A stretch of DNA of 17,006 bases from the NCBI GenBank assembly GCA_035280245.1, contig DATEGF010000375.1:1-17006 (forward strand), written 5' to 3'. The DNA comes from DASZHJ01 sp035280245. GTDB lineage: Bacteria > Pseudomonadota > Alphaproteobacteria > ATCC43930 > CGMCC-115725. Under the pieces are notes generated by a model. That model ran no database searches and was not told where the DNA came from. It saw only the letters and a program-made list of their open reading frames with translations. Position 1 is the first letter of the stretch, and every line of letters begins with the position of its first letter. A program made the translations under genes and the position numbers. Shown piece by piece: positions 6,489 to 14,082 of this stretch.

Positions 6489-7738
6489 ACCCGCATGTCC
6501 ACGTAGGCGACGCGCCGGAGGTCGCGGAGGTAACGGCGGGCCAAGGTGTCGAGGCGCTGCCGCGTGAGCGTGTCCACCAGCTGATCGCGGGTCGGGACCT
6601 CCGATGGCGGTTTCTTGCGAGAGCAGAGCATAATCACGGCCGCGCCATTGCCGATGTTCAGAGGCTTGCTGGCTTGGCCTTCCGGCAGCGACGCCAGCAA
6701 CTCCTGGAACCCTTTCGCGAGGCTGCCGATCTTTACGTCGCGCATATCGCCCGAGGTCTGCGGCGCGCGCTCCCGACCGAGCCGCTCCATGTCGTCGCAG
6801 CTCTTCGCCTGCTCGCCGACCTGCTGCGCCGCCAAGAATGCCTTCTGCTTGTCGACGTTCGTAGCGGTCTGAGGATTGAACGGGAACACGACGCGCGCAA
6901 CGGTGACCAGATCGTCGGCTGGGCCCGGCGTGCCAAATGTCCTGCGGTCGAGGAGGCCCACGATATAAAAGCCACCGGGCGTACGGATGGCCGCCGACAA
7001 ATGGCCTACCTCCAGGCCCTGGACCGCCTGGGCGATATCGTGGGGCAGCTCCGCCGTCGTGAGCCAACCGAGGTCGCCGCCGACGGCCGCGGTCGGCGAC
7101 TGCGAGAATTGCTGTGCGACCGCGCTGAAGTTGGCGCCGTGCTGCATCTGGTCGATCAGCCGGTCGGCGAGCGCCTTGACTTCGACCTCCTGGCTCGGAT
7201 TATCGACCGCCAGGTAGATCTCGGCGACCCGATACTGCGATTTGCCGACCTCGCCCTTGATGCGGGCGAGCGTATCCTTCACCTCATCGTCGGAGACGGC
7301 GACGTTGGAACTCAGTTTCCCTTCCACCAGCTTGTTCCACATCAGCGAGGCGGTGATCTGGTCTACCAGCGTCGAGCGTGGGATGCCGTGCTGGGTCAGT
7401 ACCTTCTCGAGCCCGCCCTTCGGCATATTGTTCTGCTGCTCGATGCGCTGGATGGATTTGTTGACGTCGTCGTCGCTTGCCGTGACGTTGAACTTCTTCG
7501 CCTCCTGGACCTCGAGCTTCTCATCGATGAGCGTGCGCAACACCTGGGGCGTCACGCGCTGACGAGTCTGCTCGTCGTCGGGCAGCTGCGAGGAGAGCAG
7601 CATGAGCTTCACCCGGGCTTCGAGATCCCCGAGCGAGATCATATCGTCATTAACAATGGCAGCGATGCGCGTGTCTTGGGCGCTCGCCGTGGCGGCGCCA
7701 ATCAGGATCAGAACGAGAGCGGCTGCAATGCGTGTCAT
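6485..7738 (-). CDS. surA: Periplasmic chaperone / peptidyl-prolyl isomerase SurA
   Basis: Chaperone for outer-membrane proteins in the periplasm; LptD is a known client of SurA in E. coli. The chosen ATG gives a 417-residue protein with a clear signal peptide (residues 1–20, cleavage after ASA). A SurA N-terminal chaperone domain (about 22–145) follows, then one parvulin/PpiC domain (about 169–266) with FSQSPTAAVGGDLGWL and PGGFYIVGLLDRR, and a C-terminal part with a TRQRLDTLARRYLRDLRR helix. E. coli SurA has two parvulin domains. I see only one well-conserved copy; the region 275–370 may be a degenerate second one. The frame stays open upstream to an ATG at 7801, but that start would bury the signal peptide. 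No strong ribosome binding site is visible. Confidence 0.93.
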   Translation of the reverse strand: MTRIAAALVLILIGAATASAQDTRIAAIVNDDMISLGDLEARVKLMLLSSQLPDDEQTRQRVTPQVLRTLIDEKLEVQEAKKFNVTASDDDVNKSIQRIEQQNNMPKGGLEKVLTQHGIPRSTLVDQITASLMWNKLVEGKLSSNVAVSDDEVKDTLARIKGEVGKSQYRVAEIYLAVDNPSQEVEVKALADRLIDQMQHGANFSAVAQQFSQSPTAAVGGDLGWLTTAELPHDIAQAVQGLEVGHLSAAIRTPGGFYIVGLLDRRTFGTPGPADDLVTVARVVFPFNPQTATNVDKQKAFLAAQQVGEQAKSCDDMERLGRERAPQTSGDMRDVKIGSLAKGFQELLASLPEGQASKPLNIGNGAAVIMLCSRKKPPSEVPTRDQLVDTLTRQRLDTLARRYLRDLRRVAYVDMRV

Positions 7739-7809
7739 CGATCGTCCAACGTGAGCCAGGAAACGAGAGCCTCTGTCTGCCCGGATCGGCCGTCTGCGCA
7801 CGGCCTCGG

Positions 7810-7826
7810 CGAGGCGGAACGCCTCG
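7810..7826. repeat. Perfect 7-bp inverted repeat between lptD and surA
   Basis: CGAGGCG (7810–7816) and CGCCTCG (7820–7826) are separated by only three bases. They form a compact hairpin in the 129-bp gap between the lptD stop and the surA start. No T tract follows on either strand, so it is not a standard intrinsic terminator. It could stabilise the upstream lptD message end or tune surA expression. Nothing else was recognised in this gap. Confidence 0.5.
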
Positions 7827-7867
7827 GGGCGCCGGGGAGGGAAGGTACCATTTCCGCCCGCCCGAGC

Positions 7868-10093
7868 CTAGAACTGCGGCGTCGGGATCGAGCTGCCGGT
7901 CGAGAACGGCGTTAGGTCGACCTCGCCGAGGTTCTTGAAGATGACGGAGAGCAGGACGGTGGTGCCCGGACGGATGTCGCGATCGCGGGTCCCGACGTGG
8001 GTGACTGCCGCCGAGAAGCTCACGCACTCGTCGCGGTAGGTGGCGGCGATTCCCGAGTTGAGGGTGTTCCTGGACGTCCCGATGTCGCGGGTGCCGAACA
8101 CGGCGACCGACCAGTACCGGCTGAGCTGGGCGATCGCCTGGCCGGTGATCTGGTGGCGCTTCTGCAGGTCGGGTACCAGCGGGTCTTGCGCGATGTCGAT
8201 GTAGCCGACTTTCACGCGGAAGCTGCGCGGTCCGCCGGTCGCGTCGATCTCCTGGCGGCGCGACGCCAGGGTCTCCGAGTCCAGCCGGAAGCGGTAGATC
8301 AAATCGAGAAAGGGCTGCGGCGACACCGAGATGCGCCCGACCACGTCCGACCGTTGCGTGGTGAGGCCGGACCCCGCCAGGAAAGGACTGCTCTTCTGCA
8401 AACGGTAGCTCTCGCCGACCAGGAACCGCGTGCTGCCGCCGTGGTCGCCGTAAATCCCGCCACTGAGGGCGTAGTCGACGCGCTGACCGGAATCGACGCG
8501 GTCATAGCCCGGAAACCGGTCCATCACGAACAAGCTTGAATCGTCGAACTCGAAGCCTTGGTTGTCCTCCGTGGGGATGCTCGCGGGATTGTTGCCGTTT
8601 GGCGCAGCAATGAAGGCCGCGATCGGCTCGATCACCATGCTCGTTCCGTTATCGGAGCGAACCCACGGATAGTGCCATTCCAGCTTCGCTTGTGGGAACA
8701 TGCGGCCCGAGAACTGGTTGTTCTGCAGCGCCCCGGTCGATGATGTCGGCACGTTGTCGGAATGATAGGCGTCGCCCCGTGCGCCCGCGGTCAAGGTGAA
8801 GCGGTCGCCGATCGCGCCGTCGAACGGCACCTGCCAGTTGGCGCCCGTCGAGACACGCCTGATCTGCGTGCCGTTCGGGCGGAAGAGGTTGATGGCGTTC
8901 GCCGTGATGTCCCATCGCCCACCCCAGGCATCAGGGTGGCTGACCCAGTCGTAGGTCGCGGTGGGCAGCACGATCGGCTGCGTCGTGTCGCCGACGCCGA
9001 AGCGCAGGCTTTGAAAGACGTAGCTATCGATCAGCGTATAGCTGCGGCCGTTGAAGTTCTCCGCGTAGGCTCGGCTCTCCAAGAAGGCATCCGTTCCGCC
9101 GAACCCGAAGCGGCGCATGTAGGTCTGGTCCGAGCTTCGCTGGATGTCGAAGACCGTGCGCCAGCTGTCGCTCAGGTCGAATTCGCCGTTGGCGAAGAAG
9201 TGTCCGCGGAACCGGTCGATCGGAGAAATCGGCGTGTCGTTCTGATTGGCGATGTTCGTGTAGGCGGCGCTGCCACTGACCTTCAGGTTTCCATAGCCCC
9301 ATCGCTGCCGGTATTCGGCCGAAAGCGCGACGCCGGCGTCGGTCGTGATGATGGGCTCAAGCGTCATGTCCTTGTCGGTATCGAGGACGATGTAGTAGGG
9401 CACGTGGAGGAAATTGCCGATCGACGACGAGTGCCCGAACGTCGGGGCCAGGAAACCGGTCTTGCGCTTGACCGTGGGATCCGGCTCCGAGATGTAGGGC
9501 AGGTAGAGAAACGGCACGCCGAAGAATTCCATGGTCGCGTCGTAGATCTCGACGGTCTTGCGCGCATTGTCGTGCACCATCCGCGAGCCCTTGATCTGCC
9601 AGAGCGGCGCCGCGGTCGGATCTTGCGCGCAGAGATCGCAGGGCGAATAAACCGCGCGGCGGATCTCGGTGATGTTGCCGTCAGTGCGTCGGCCGGCATT
9701 CCCGGCGATCCGCGACCGATCGGAGAGCAGCGCCCGCACGTCCTTGATGAAGCCGTCCCGCATGTCGTCGGTCAGCTCCATGTAGTCTCCGAACACGACC
9801 TGGCCGGAGGGATCCATCAGGCTGACGTGGCCCGAGGCGGTCACCAGATTGGTCTTCTGGTTATAGGTGACCACGTCGGCGAGCAGCGTCTGGTCCTTCT
9901 GCGTGAACTCGACATGGCCTTTCGCCACCACGAGGCCGAGTTGCTCGTCCTGCTGAATCTCATCGGCCACGAACAGCACGGGCTGGTTCCGGTTCTGCCC
10001 GGACGGGCGCAGCGTGGTGGCGGCGTCTCCGGCGGGTGAGCCGAGATGCATAGCCGCGAGGATGGCGATGACGGCGACGGCGGGCCGGCGCAT
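7868..10093 (-). CDS. lptD: LPS-assembly protein LptD (outer-membrane LPS translocon)
   Basis: Outer-membrane barrel that, with LptE, inserts LPS into the outer leaflet. The 741-residue precursor has a signal peptide (about residues 1–24). It is followed by a periplasmic LptA/OstA-like beta-jellyroll, seen in repeats such as VVAKGHVEFTQKDQTLLADV and NLVTASGHVSLMDPSGQVV. The conserved PLWQIKGSRMVHD and FFGVPFLYLPYISEPDPTVKRKTG segments lead into a long aromatic-rich beta barrel. The protein ends in Phe, as outer-membrane proteins often do. Only three cysteines are present: Cys152 and Cys155 (CDLC) and Cys690 (RDECVSF). E. coli has four. The gene lies 6 bp after lptG and upstream of surA, so the export machinery and its folding helper share an operon. 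Confidence 0.96.
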   Translation of the reverse strand: MRRPAVAVIAILAAMHLGSPAGDAATTLRPSGQNRNQPVLFVADEIQQDEQLGLVVAKGHVEFTQKDQTLLADVVTYNQKTNLVTASGHVSLMDPSGQVVFGDYMELTDDMRDGFIKDVRALLSDRSRIAGNAGRRTDGNITEIRRAVYSPCDLCAQDPTAAPLWQIKGSRMVHDNARKTVEIYDATMEFFGVPFLYLPYISEPDPTVKRKTGFLAPTFGHSSSIGNFLHVPYYIVLDTDKDMTLEPIITTDAGVALSAEYRQRWGYGNLKVSGSAAYTNIANQNDTPISPIDRFRGHFFANGEFDLSDSWRTVFDIQRSSDQTYMRRFGFGGTDAFLESRAYAENFNGRSYTLIDSYVFQSLRFGVGDTTQPIVLPTATYDWVSHPDAWGGRWDITANAINLFRPNGTQIRRVSTGANWQVPFDGAIGDRFTLTAGARGDAYHSDNVPTSSTGALQNNQFSGRMFPQAKLEWHYPWVRSDNGTSMVIEPIAAFIAAPNGNNPASIPTEDNQGFEFDDSSLFVMDRFPGYDRVDSGQRVDYALSGGIYGDHGGSTRFLVGESYRLQKSSPFLAGSGLTTQRSDVVGRISVSPQPFLDLIYRFRLDSETLASRRQEIDATGGPRSFRVKVGYIDIAQDPLVPDLQKRHQITGQAIAQLSRYWSVAVFGTRDIGTSRNTLNSGIAATYRDECVSFSAAVTHVGTRDRDIRPGTTVLLSVIFKNLGEVDLTPFSTGSSIPTPQF

Positions 10094-10099
10094 CGGCGC

Positions 10100-11197
10100 T
10101 TAGCCGTCCTCTAGATAGAGCAGGAGGCTGGTGCCCAGGAGCCAACTGACGCCAGCCGGGGTCCAGGCGGCGAGGTTGACCGGTATCGTCGCGGACTGAC
10201 CGAGCGCGAACACGAGGTTGGAGAACAGAAAGAGCATCAGTCCGCTGAAGACGCCGGCGGAGATCATCAACGTGGCACCGCCGCGCCGCTGCATGCGCAG
10301 GCTGAACGTCGCGGCGATCAGCACCATCGCCGCCAGCAGGAATGGGCGGGCCAGCAGCGCGTTGTACTCGAGCCGGTGCCGCTGAGTGGAGAAACCCGAC
10401 TGCTCGAGCAGGCTGATGAAGCCCGGCAACTCCCAGAACGACATGGTCTCCGGCGAGGCGAAGCTCTGCTCCATCTTGCTCGGCGTCATGTTCGTGGGGA
10501 TGGTCACCTCGGTGAACGGCTCTTGCGACTTGCCGGGCTGCCAGCGCGTGCCGTTCGTGATCCGCCAGTGGCCGGGCTCGAGCCGCGCCTGCTTGGCGTC
10601 GATCCGCCCGGTGAGCTTGTCGTTCTTATCGAAGAACAGCACCAGCACGTCCTCGAGCGTGATGTCGCCCGGCGCTAGGCGCTCGGCGTGCAGGACGGAC
10701 GGGAGGCCGTGCTCGTCGCTCTGCCGGAGCCACAAGCCCGAGTGCGAGAGGTTGAGCTGCTCGCTGCCGTTCCGCAGCACTCGGTTCTCGAGCTTCTCGT
10801 AGCTCAGCTGCATCGCTGCCGCGATCGGGTTGAAGACGGCCACCAACAGGATCCCGATGCCGAGCGCGCTCACCACCGCCGGCGCCAGGAATTGCCAAAC
10901 CGAGACGCCGGTCGAGCGCGCCACGACCAGCTCGTTGGTGCGGGTCATGCGCCAGAAGGCGAGCATGGCGCCGAACAGAATCGCGAACGGAAAGAGCTGC
11001 TGCCACATGTAGGGCTGTTTGAGCGCCGACATCTCGAGCAGGATCAGGAGCGTCGCATCCGGATGCGAGCCGCCCCGCCGGATCAGCTCGACGTAGTCGA
11101 GCAGAAACACGATGACGGCGAGCGTCAGGAAGACGATGAAGCACCACAGCAGGAATTGCCGTGCGATGTAGAGCGCGAGCGTCTTCCAGGTCGGCAT
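10100..11197 (-). CDS. lptG: LPS export ABC transporter permease LptG
   Basis: Inner-membrane subunit of LptB2FG, which extracts LPS from the membrane and passes it to LptC. The 365-residue product shows the family layout. Three N-terminal membrane helices come first, including FLLWCFIVFLTLAVIVFLLD and the coupling region RMTRTNELVVARSTGVS. A periplasmic beta-jellyroll (about 135–265) follows, then three C-terminal helices ending in WLLGTSLLLYLEDG. It is called LptG rather than LptF by order and by resemblance to LptG. The ATG overlaps the lptF TGA as TGATG (11199–11195), so translation is probably coupled. An open frame extends upstream to 11458 but lies inside lptF and is rejected. lptD follows after 6 bp. 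Confidence 0.95.
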   Translation of the reverse strand: MPTWKTLALYIARQFLLWCFIVFLTLAVIVFLLDYVELIRRGGSHPDATLLILLEMSALKQPYMWQQLFPFAILFGAMLAFWRMTRTNELVVARSTGVSVWQFLAPAVVSALGIGILLVAVFNPIAAAMQLSYEKLENRVLRNGSEQLNLSHSGLWLRQSDEHGLPSVLHAERLAPGDITLEDVLVLFFDKNDKLTGRIDAKQARLEPGHWRITNGTRWQPGKSQEPFTEVTIPTNMTPSKMEQSFASPETMSFWELPGFISLLEQSGFSTQRHRLEYNALLARPFLLAAMVLIAATFSLRMQRRGGATLMISAGVFSGLMLFLFSNLVFALGQSATIPVNLAAWTPAGVSWLLGTSLLLYLEDG

Positions 11198-12300
11198 CAG
11201 CCCGCTCCGCGCGCCACCGCCGTCCGGCCGAGCCAGGGCCAGCGTCCTTCGCGGAGCAACAGCCAGGCCGCGATCCCCATCGGCAGCAAGGTCACGGCGT
11301 AGAGCAGCGGCACCGTTGTCAGGTTGTGGCCGACGAGGTTCTTGGTGCCGAGATCGACCACCTCGAACAGCATCGCCAGGATCGTGGCCACGAGGATGCG
11401 CCGGCTCTGACCGCGCCGATTGAAGTCGCCCGACAGCAGGCAAGCGAGCGGAATCCACGTGAGCACAAGTGCGTCGAGCGGCGCGACCAGGCGCAGGTTC
11501 ATCTCCGCCGCCAGATTGGTGCCGCGCGCTCCGGAGAACAATTCGTGGAAGTAGAGCTCCTCAGGCTCGCGCAGGCGCGCGGCCGAACCTTCCTTGTTGC
11601 TCGCGAGCTCGACCGTATACCGATCGAAGGACAGGACGGCGAGCTTGCCGGTATCGAGCTCATATTGCTGGCGGCTGCCGTTCACCATCAGCACGCGCGG
11701 TCCGTCGGGTCCGTCGACCAGCGCGCCGCGCTCCGCGAGCAGCGTCACGGGCTTCTTGCGATCGCGCATGTCATGAATCAGGATGCCGCCCAGCTCGCCG
11801 CGGCGGTCGCGCGTTCGGATGTAGACGGAGAAGCGGTCCGAGATCGTGTTGAACACTCCCTCCTGGATGAGTGCCGAGGCGAAGCGGCCCCGTATCTCGA
11901 ATTGCAGGTCCTTGAACTCGCGGAACGCCGCCGGCAGCAGATAGGTCGACAGCGCCAGCATCGTAAGCATGCCACCCGCGGCGAGGATCAGCGCGGGCCG
12001 GGCGAGTGTGATCTGGCTCAGCCCAGAGGCGCGCATGACGATTAACTCGCTCTCAGAGATCAGCCTGTTGTAGCTGAACAGCACCGCCAGGAAGATCGCG
12101 ATCGGCAGTACGATCTCGATGAAGCGCGGCAGGATCAGCACGGCGAGCTTGAGAAAGATTCCAAGCGAGAGGCCGCGGTTGACGATCAGGTCGATCAAGC
12201 GGAGCGACTGCACCAGCCAGACGGCGGCGCTGAAGACGAGCGTGAACGCCAACGTCAGCATCAGCGTCTGCCTCAGGACGTAGCGCGTAAGGCCGCTCAT
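11197..12300 (-). CDS. lptF: LPS export ABC transporter permease LptF
   Basis: Partner of LptG in the LptB2FG transporter in the inner membrane. The product is 367 residues and begins with the typical RYVLRQTLMLTLAFTLVFSA helix. It has the coupling segment NRLISESELIVMRASGLSQ, a periplasmic beta-rich domain (about 130–265) and three C-terminal helices including PLDALVLTWIPLACLLSGDF. It is the first gene of the minus-strand lpt–surA–pdxA–rsmA series. The start is unambiguous in protein terms, but no ribosome binding site precedes it. Instead, a perfect TATAAT lies six bases upstream, suggesting a leaderless mRNA. Divergent to a membrane-protein gene starting at 12381. Confidence 0.95.
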   Translation of the reverse strand: MSGLTRYVLRQTLMLTLAFTLVFSAAVWLVQSLRLIDLIVNRGLSLGIFLKLAVLILPRFIEIVLPIAIFLAVLFSYNRLISESELIVMRASGLSQITLARPALILAAGGMLTMLALSTYLLPAAFREFKDLQFEIRGRFASALIQEGVFNTISDRFSVYIRTRDRRGELGGILIHDMRDRKKPVTLLAERGALVDGPDGPRVLMVNGSRQQYELDTGKLAVLSFDRYTVELASNKEGSAARLREPEELYFHELFSGARGTNLAAEMNLRLVAPLDALVLTWIPLACLLSGDFNRRGQSRRILVATILAMLFEVVDLGTKNLVGHNLTTVPLLYAVTLLPMGIAAWLLLREGRWPWLGRTAVARGAG

Positions 12301-12306
12301 GACGGG

Positions 12307-12312
12307 ATTATA
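12307..12312 (-). promoter_or_regulatory. Perfect -10 element (TATAAT) for the lptF operon
   Basis: On the minus strand TATAAT is followed by six bases and then the lptF ATG, so transcription would begin at or next to the A of ATG. No good -35 hexamer lies 16–18 bp upstream. A TTGACG (12343–12338) is 25 bp away, too far. The AT-rich hexamer stands out in this GC-rich sequence. Confidence 0.5.
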
Positions 12313-12380
12313 GGTGCGACCGAGAGCGCGAGCCTAGCGTCAATTGCGCCCCAGGCGCGCTTGAGGCAGGGTCACGGGCC

Positions 12381-13964
12381 ATGCCGCTCGCACAGTTGCG
12401 CGCTTCTCTCGCGCGCCGACGCGCCGCCGCTCCCAAGAGCTCGGAGGGCGCTTCCGCCGATCTTGCCGATGCGGGTGCCCTCAGTCCGGCTCGATTCTGG
12501 GCGACCTTCGCCGTGCTGTTTCTCGTTGCTGCGCTGCCCCTGCTGTCGGTCGAATTACCGCCGCTCTTCGACTACCCCAACCACCTCGCGCGCATGGATC
12601 TGCTGAGCCGGTTGCCGGCATCGCAGACGCTGCAGCGGTACTACGAGCTGCGTTGGCGGATCATCCCCAATCTGGGCATGGACCTGGTGGTGCCGATGCT
12701 CGCGCGTATCATGCCGCTCGCGTGGGCCGGCAAGGCATTTGTCCTCGCGAGCCTCGGGCTGGTCGCCGCCGGCGCCGCCTTCGTGCATCGCGCGGCGGCG
12801 GGGCGATGGTCGGTCTGGCCCCTGTCGGCTTTCCTGTTCCTCTACAGCCGTGTGCTGCTCTGGGGCTTCCTGAGCTATCTCCTTGGAGTGGGACTTGCCC
12901 TCGTCGCCTTCGCGCTCTGGATCTCACTGTTGGAGCGGAGCGCCACCGCGCGCCTGACGATTTCCGCCGTCGCGGCGCTGGTGCTCTTCTTCGTGCACCT
13001 GATGGCGTGCGGGATTTACGCCGTGCTGGTCGCCGGCTACGAGCTCGGTGTGCTGTGGCGGCGACGGCCGATCTCCTGGAGTCGCATGATCGCGCGGATG
13101 GCGATCGCCGCCGCGCCCTTCGTTCCGCCGCTGGCACTCCTGCTTTTCGCCGGCGACGGGCAGGGATTGGGCGCGATCCGCTTCGGGCGGATCGATCGCA
13201 AGCTCGATCTGCTGTTCAGCGTGTTTGACAATTACGATCGCGTCTTCGACGTCGGCTGCTTTGTCGTGCTCGTGCTGGCCGCGGGGCTCGGGTTTTTCCG
13301 GCGCCATCTGAAGGTCATCCCCGGCCTTCTACCGGCTCTCGGCCTGCTCGCGGTCGTCTATCTTGCCGCGCCCTCGCAGCTGATGACGGCCTCCGCCGTC
13401 GATCATCGCCTCCCGCTGGTCATCGGCTTGGTGTTGAGCGCGGCGACGATCGGTCCGAGGGTGTCGAGTGGCGGTCTTCGCCTTGCTGCGCTCGCATGCC
13501 TCGCGCTCTTTCTCGCCCGCATGGCGGAAGTCTGGGTCCATTGGGAGCGTGCCGATGCGGTCTACGCGCGCTTGCTGCCGATCCTCGACCAAGTGCCGGA
13601 GGGCGGGCGCGTCGCCGTGGGGTACCCGGCGGATGCAGTCAACTCCACGGCCGTGCCGACCACGCACCTGCCGGTGCTTGCGATCGTTCGACGCGACGCC
13701 TTCGTTCCCACGTTGTTCGCCTATCGCGGTCAGCAGCCCGTCGCCCTCACGCCCGAGGTGGAGCGGCTCGCGTCCGTGGCGGAGCCCGGGGCCGTATGGC
13801 AAGCCTTGATGGGGGCGGGTGGCAGCACCAGCCCGTCCTTCATCTTGCAAGGGTTCGATGCGGTGCTCCTCCTCGATCAGCGGCCGTTCGCCATGAAGCC
13901 GACGCCCGGCCTGACGCCGGTTGCCGTGGAGCCCGACTTTGCGCTCTATCGCGTGGAGCGGTGA
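12381..13964 (+). CDS. Polytopic membrane protein with C-terminal soluble domain, GT-C-like (function unknown)
   Basis: Not assigned to a characterised family. The 527-residue protein has a basic, low-complexity N-terminus (1–37). Roughly ten hydrophobic segments follow between about residues 40 and 385, then a C-terminal domain of about 140 residues that contains EGGRVAVGYPADAVNS and VPTLFAYRGQQPVALTPE. Right after the first helix is the acidic motif LPPLFDYPNHLARMDLL (Asp64, His68). GT-C glycosyltransferases carry a catalytic Asp in the first external loop after helix 1, so this layout is compatible with a polyprenyl-phosphate-sugar-dependent transferase. That is inference. The ATG has only a weak upstream purine stretch. 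The gene is divergent from lptF by 80 bp and followed by a second large membrane protein and a GT2–GtrA gene. Confidence 0.85.
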   Translation: MPLAQLRASLARRRAAAPKSSEGASADLADAGALSPARFWATFAVLFLVAALPLLSVELPPLFDYPNHLARMDLLSRLPASQTLQRYYELRWRIIPNLGMDLVVPMLARIMPLAWAGKAFVLASLGLVAAGAAFVHRAAAGRWSVWPLSAFLFLYSRVLLWGFLSYLLGVGLALVAFALWISLLERSATARLTISAVAALVLFFVHLMACGIYAVLVAGYELGVLWRRRPISWSRMIARMAIAAAPFVPPLALLLFAGDGQGLGAIRFGRIDRKLDLLFSVFDNYDRVFDVGCFVVLVLAAGLGFFRRHLKVIPGLLPALGLLAVVYLAAPSQLMTASAVDHRLPLVIGLVLSAATIGPRVSSGGLRLAALACLALFLARMAEVWVHWERADAVYARLLPILDQVPEGGRVAVGYPADAVNSTAVPTTHLPVLAIVRRDAFVPTLFAYRGQQPVALTPEVERLASVAEPGAVWQALMGAGGSTSPSFILQGFDAVLLLDQRPFAMKPTPGLTPVAVEPDFALYRVER

Positions 13965-14023
13965 TCGCCGCTCTCCCCCCGGCTCTACCCGCAGATGCTT
14001 GACGGCCTAGGATCGGCCCGGTA

Positions 14024-14058
14024 GAGGGGCGCCTTCGGGCTCGAGCCGCGAGCCCCTC
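14024..14058. repeat. Inverted repeats in the gap between the two membrane-protein genes
   Basis: GAGGGGC (14024–14030) pairs with GCCCCTC (14052–14058). An alternative inner hairpin uses GGGCTC (14037–14042) and GAGCCC (14050–14055), and a 10-bp palindrome GGCTCGAGCC spans 14038–14047. No T tract follows, so this is not a classic terminator. The alternatives compete with each other. The element lies 25 bases before the predicted TTG start and could affect expression. The rest of the 118-bp gap shows nothing recognisable. Confidence 0.4.
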
Positions 14059-14082
14059 CCACGGTGCGGTCGCGGTCCAGCA

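Noticed and set aside
7739..7801. Upstream ATG 7801 for surA
   Set aside because: It would place 21 charged residues before the signal peptide. ATG 7738 gives a normal secretion signal.
6674..7915. 413-codon plus-strand open frame opposite surA
   Set aside because: It is antisense to a gene with a clear signal peptide and parvulin domain, and it has no recognisable content.
8762..10039. 425-codon plus-strand open frame opposite lptD
   Set aside because: It is antisense to LptD motifs and its composition is typical of a shadow frame.
11198..11458. N-terminal extension of lptG inside lptF
   Set aside because: The LptG family begins at the first helix just after ATG 11197. The extension is a shadow of lptF.
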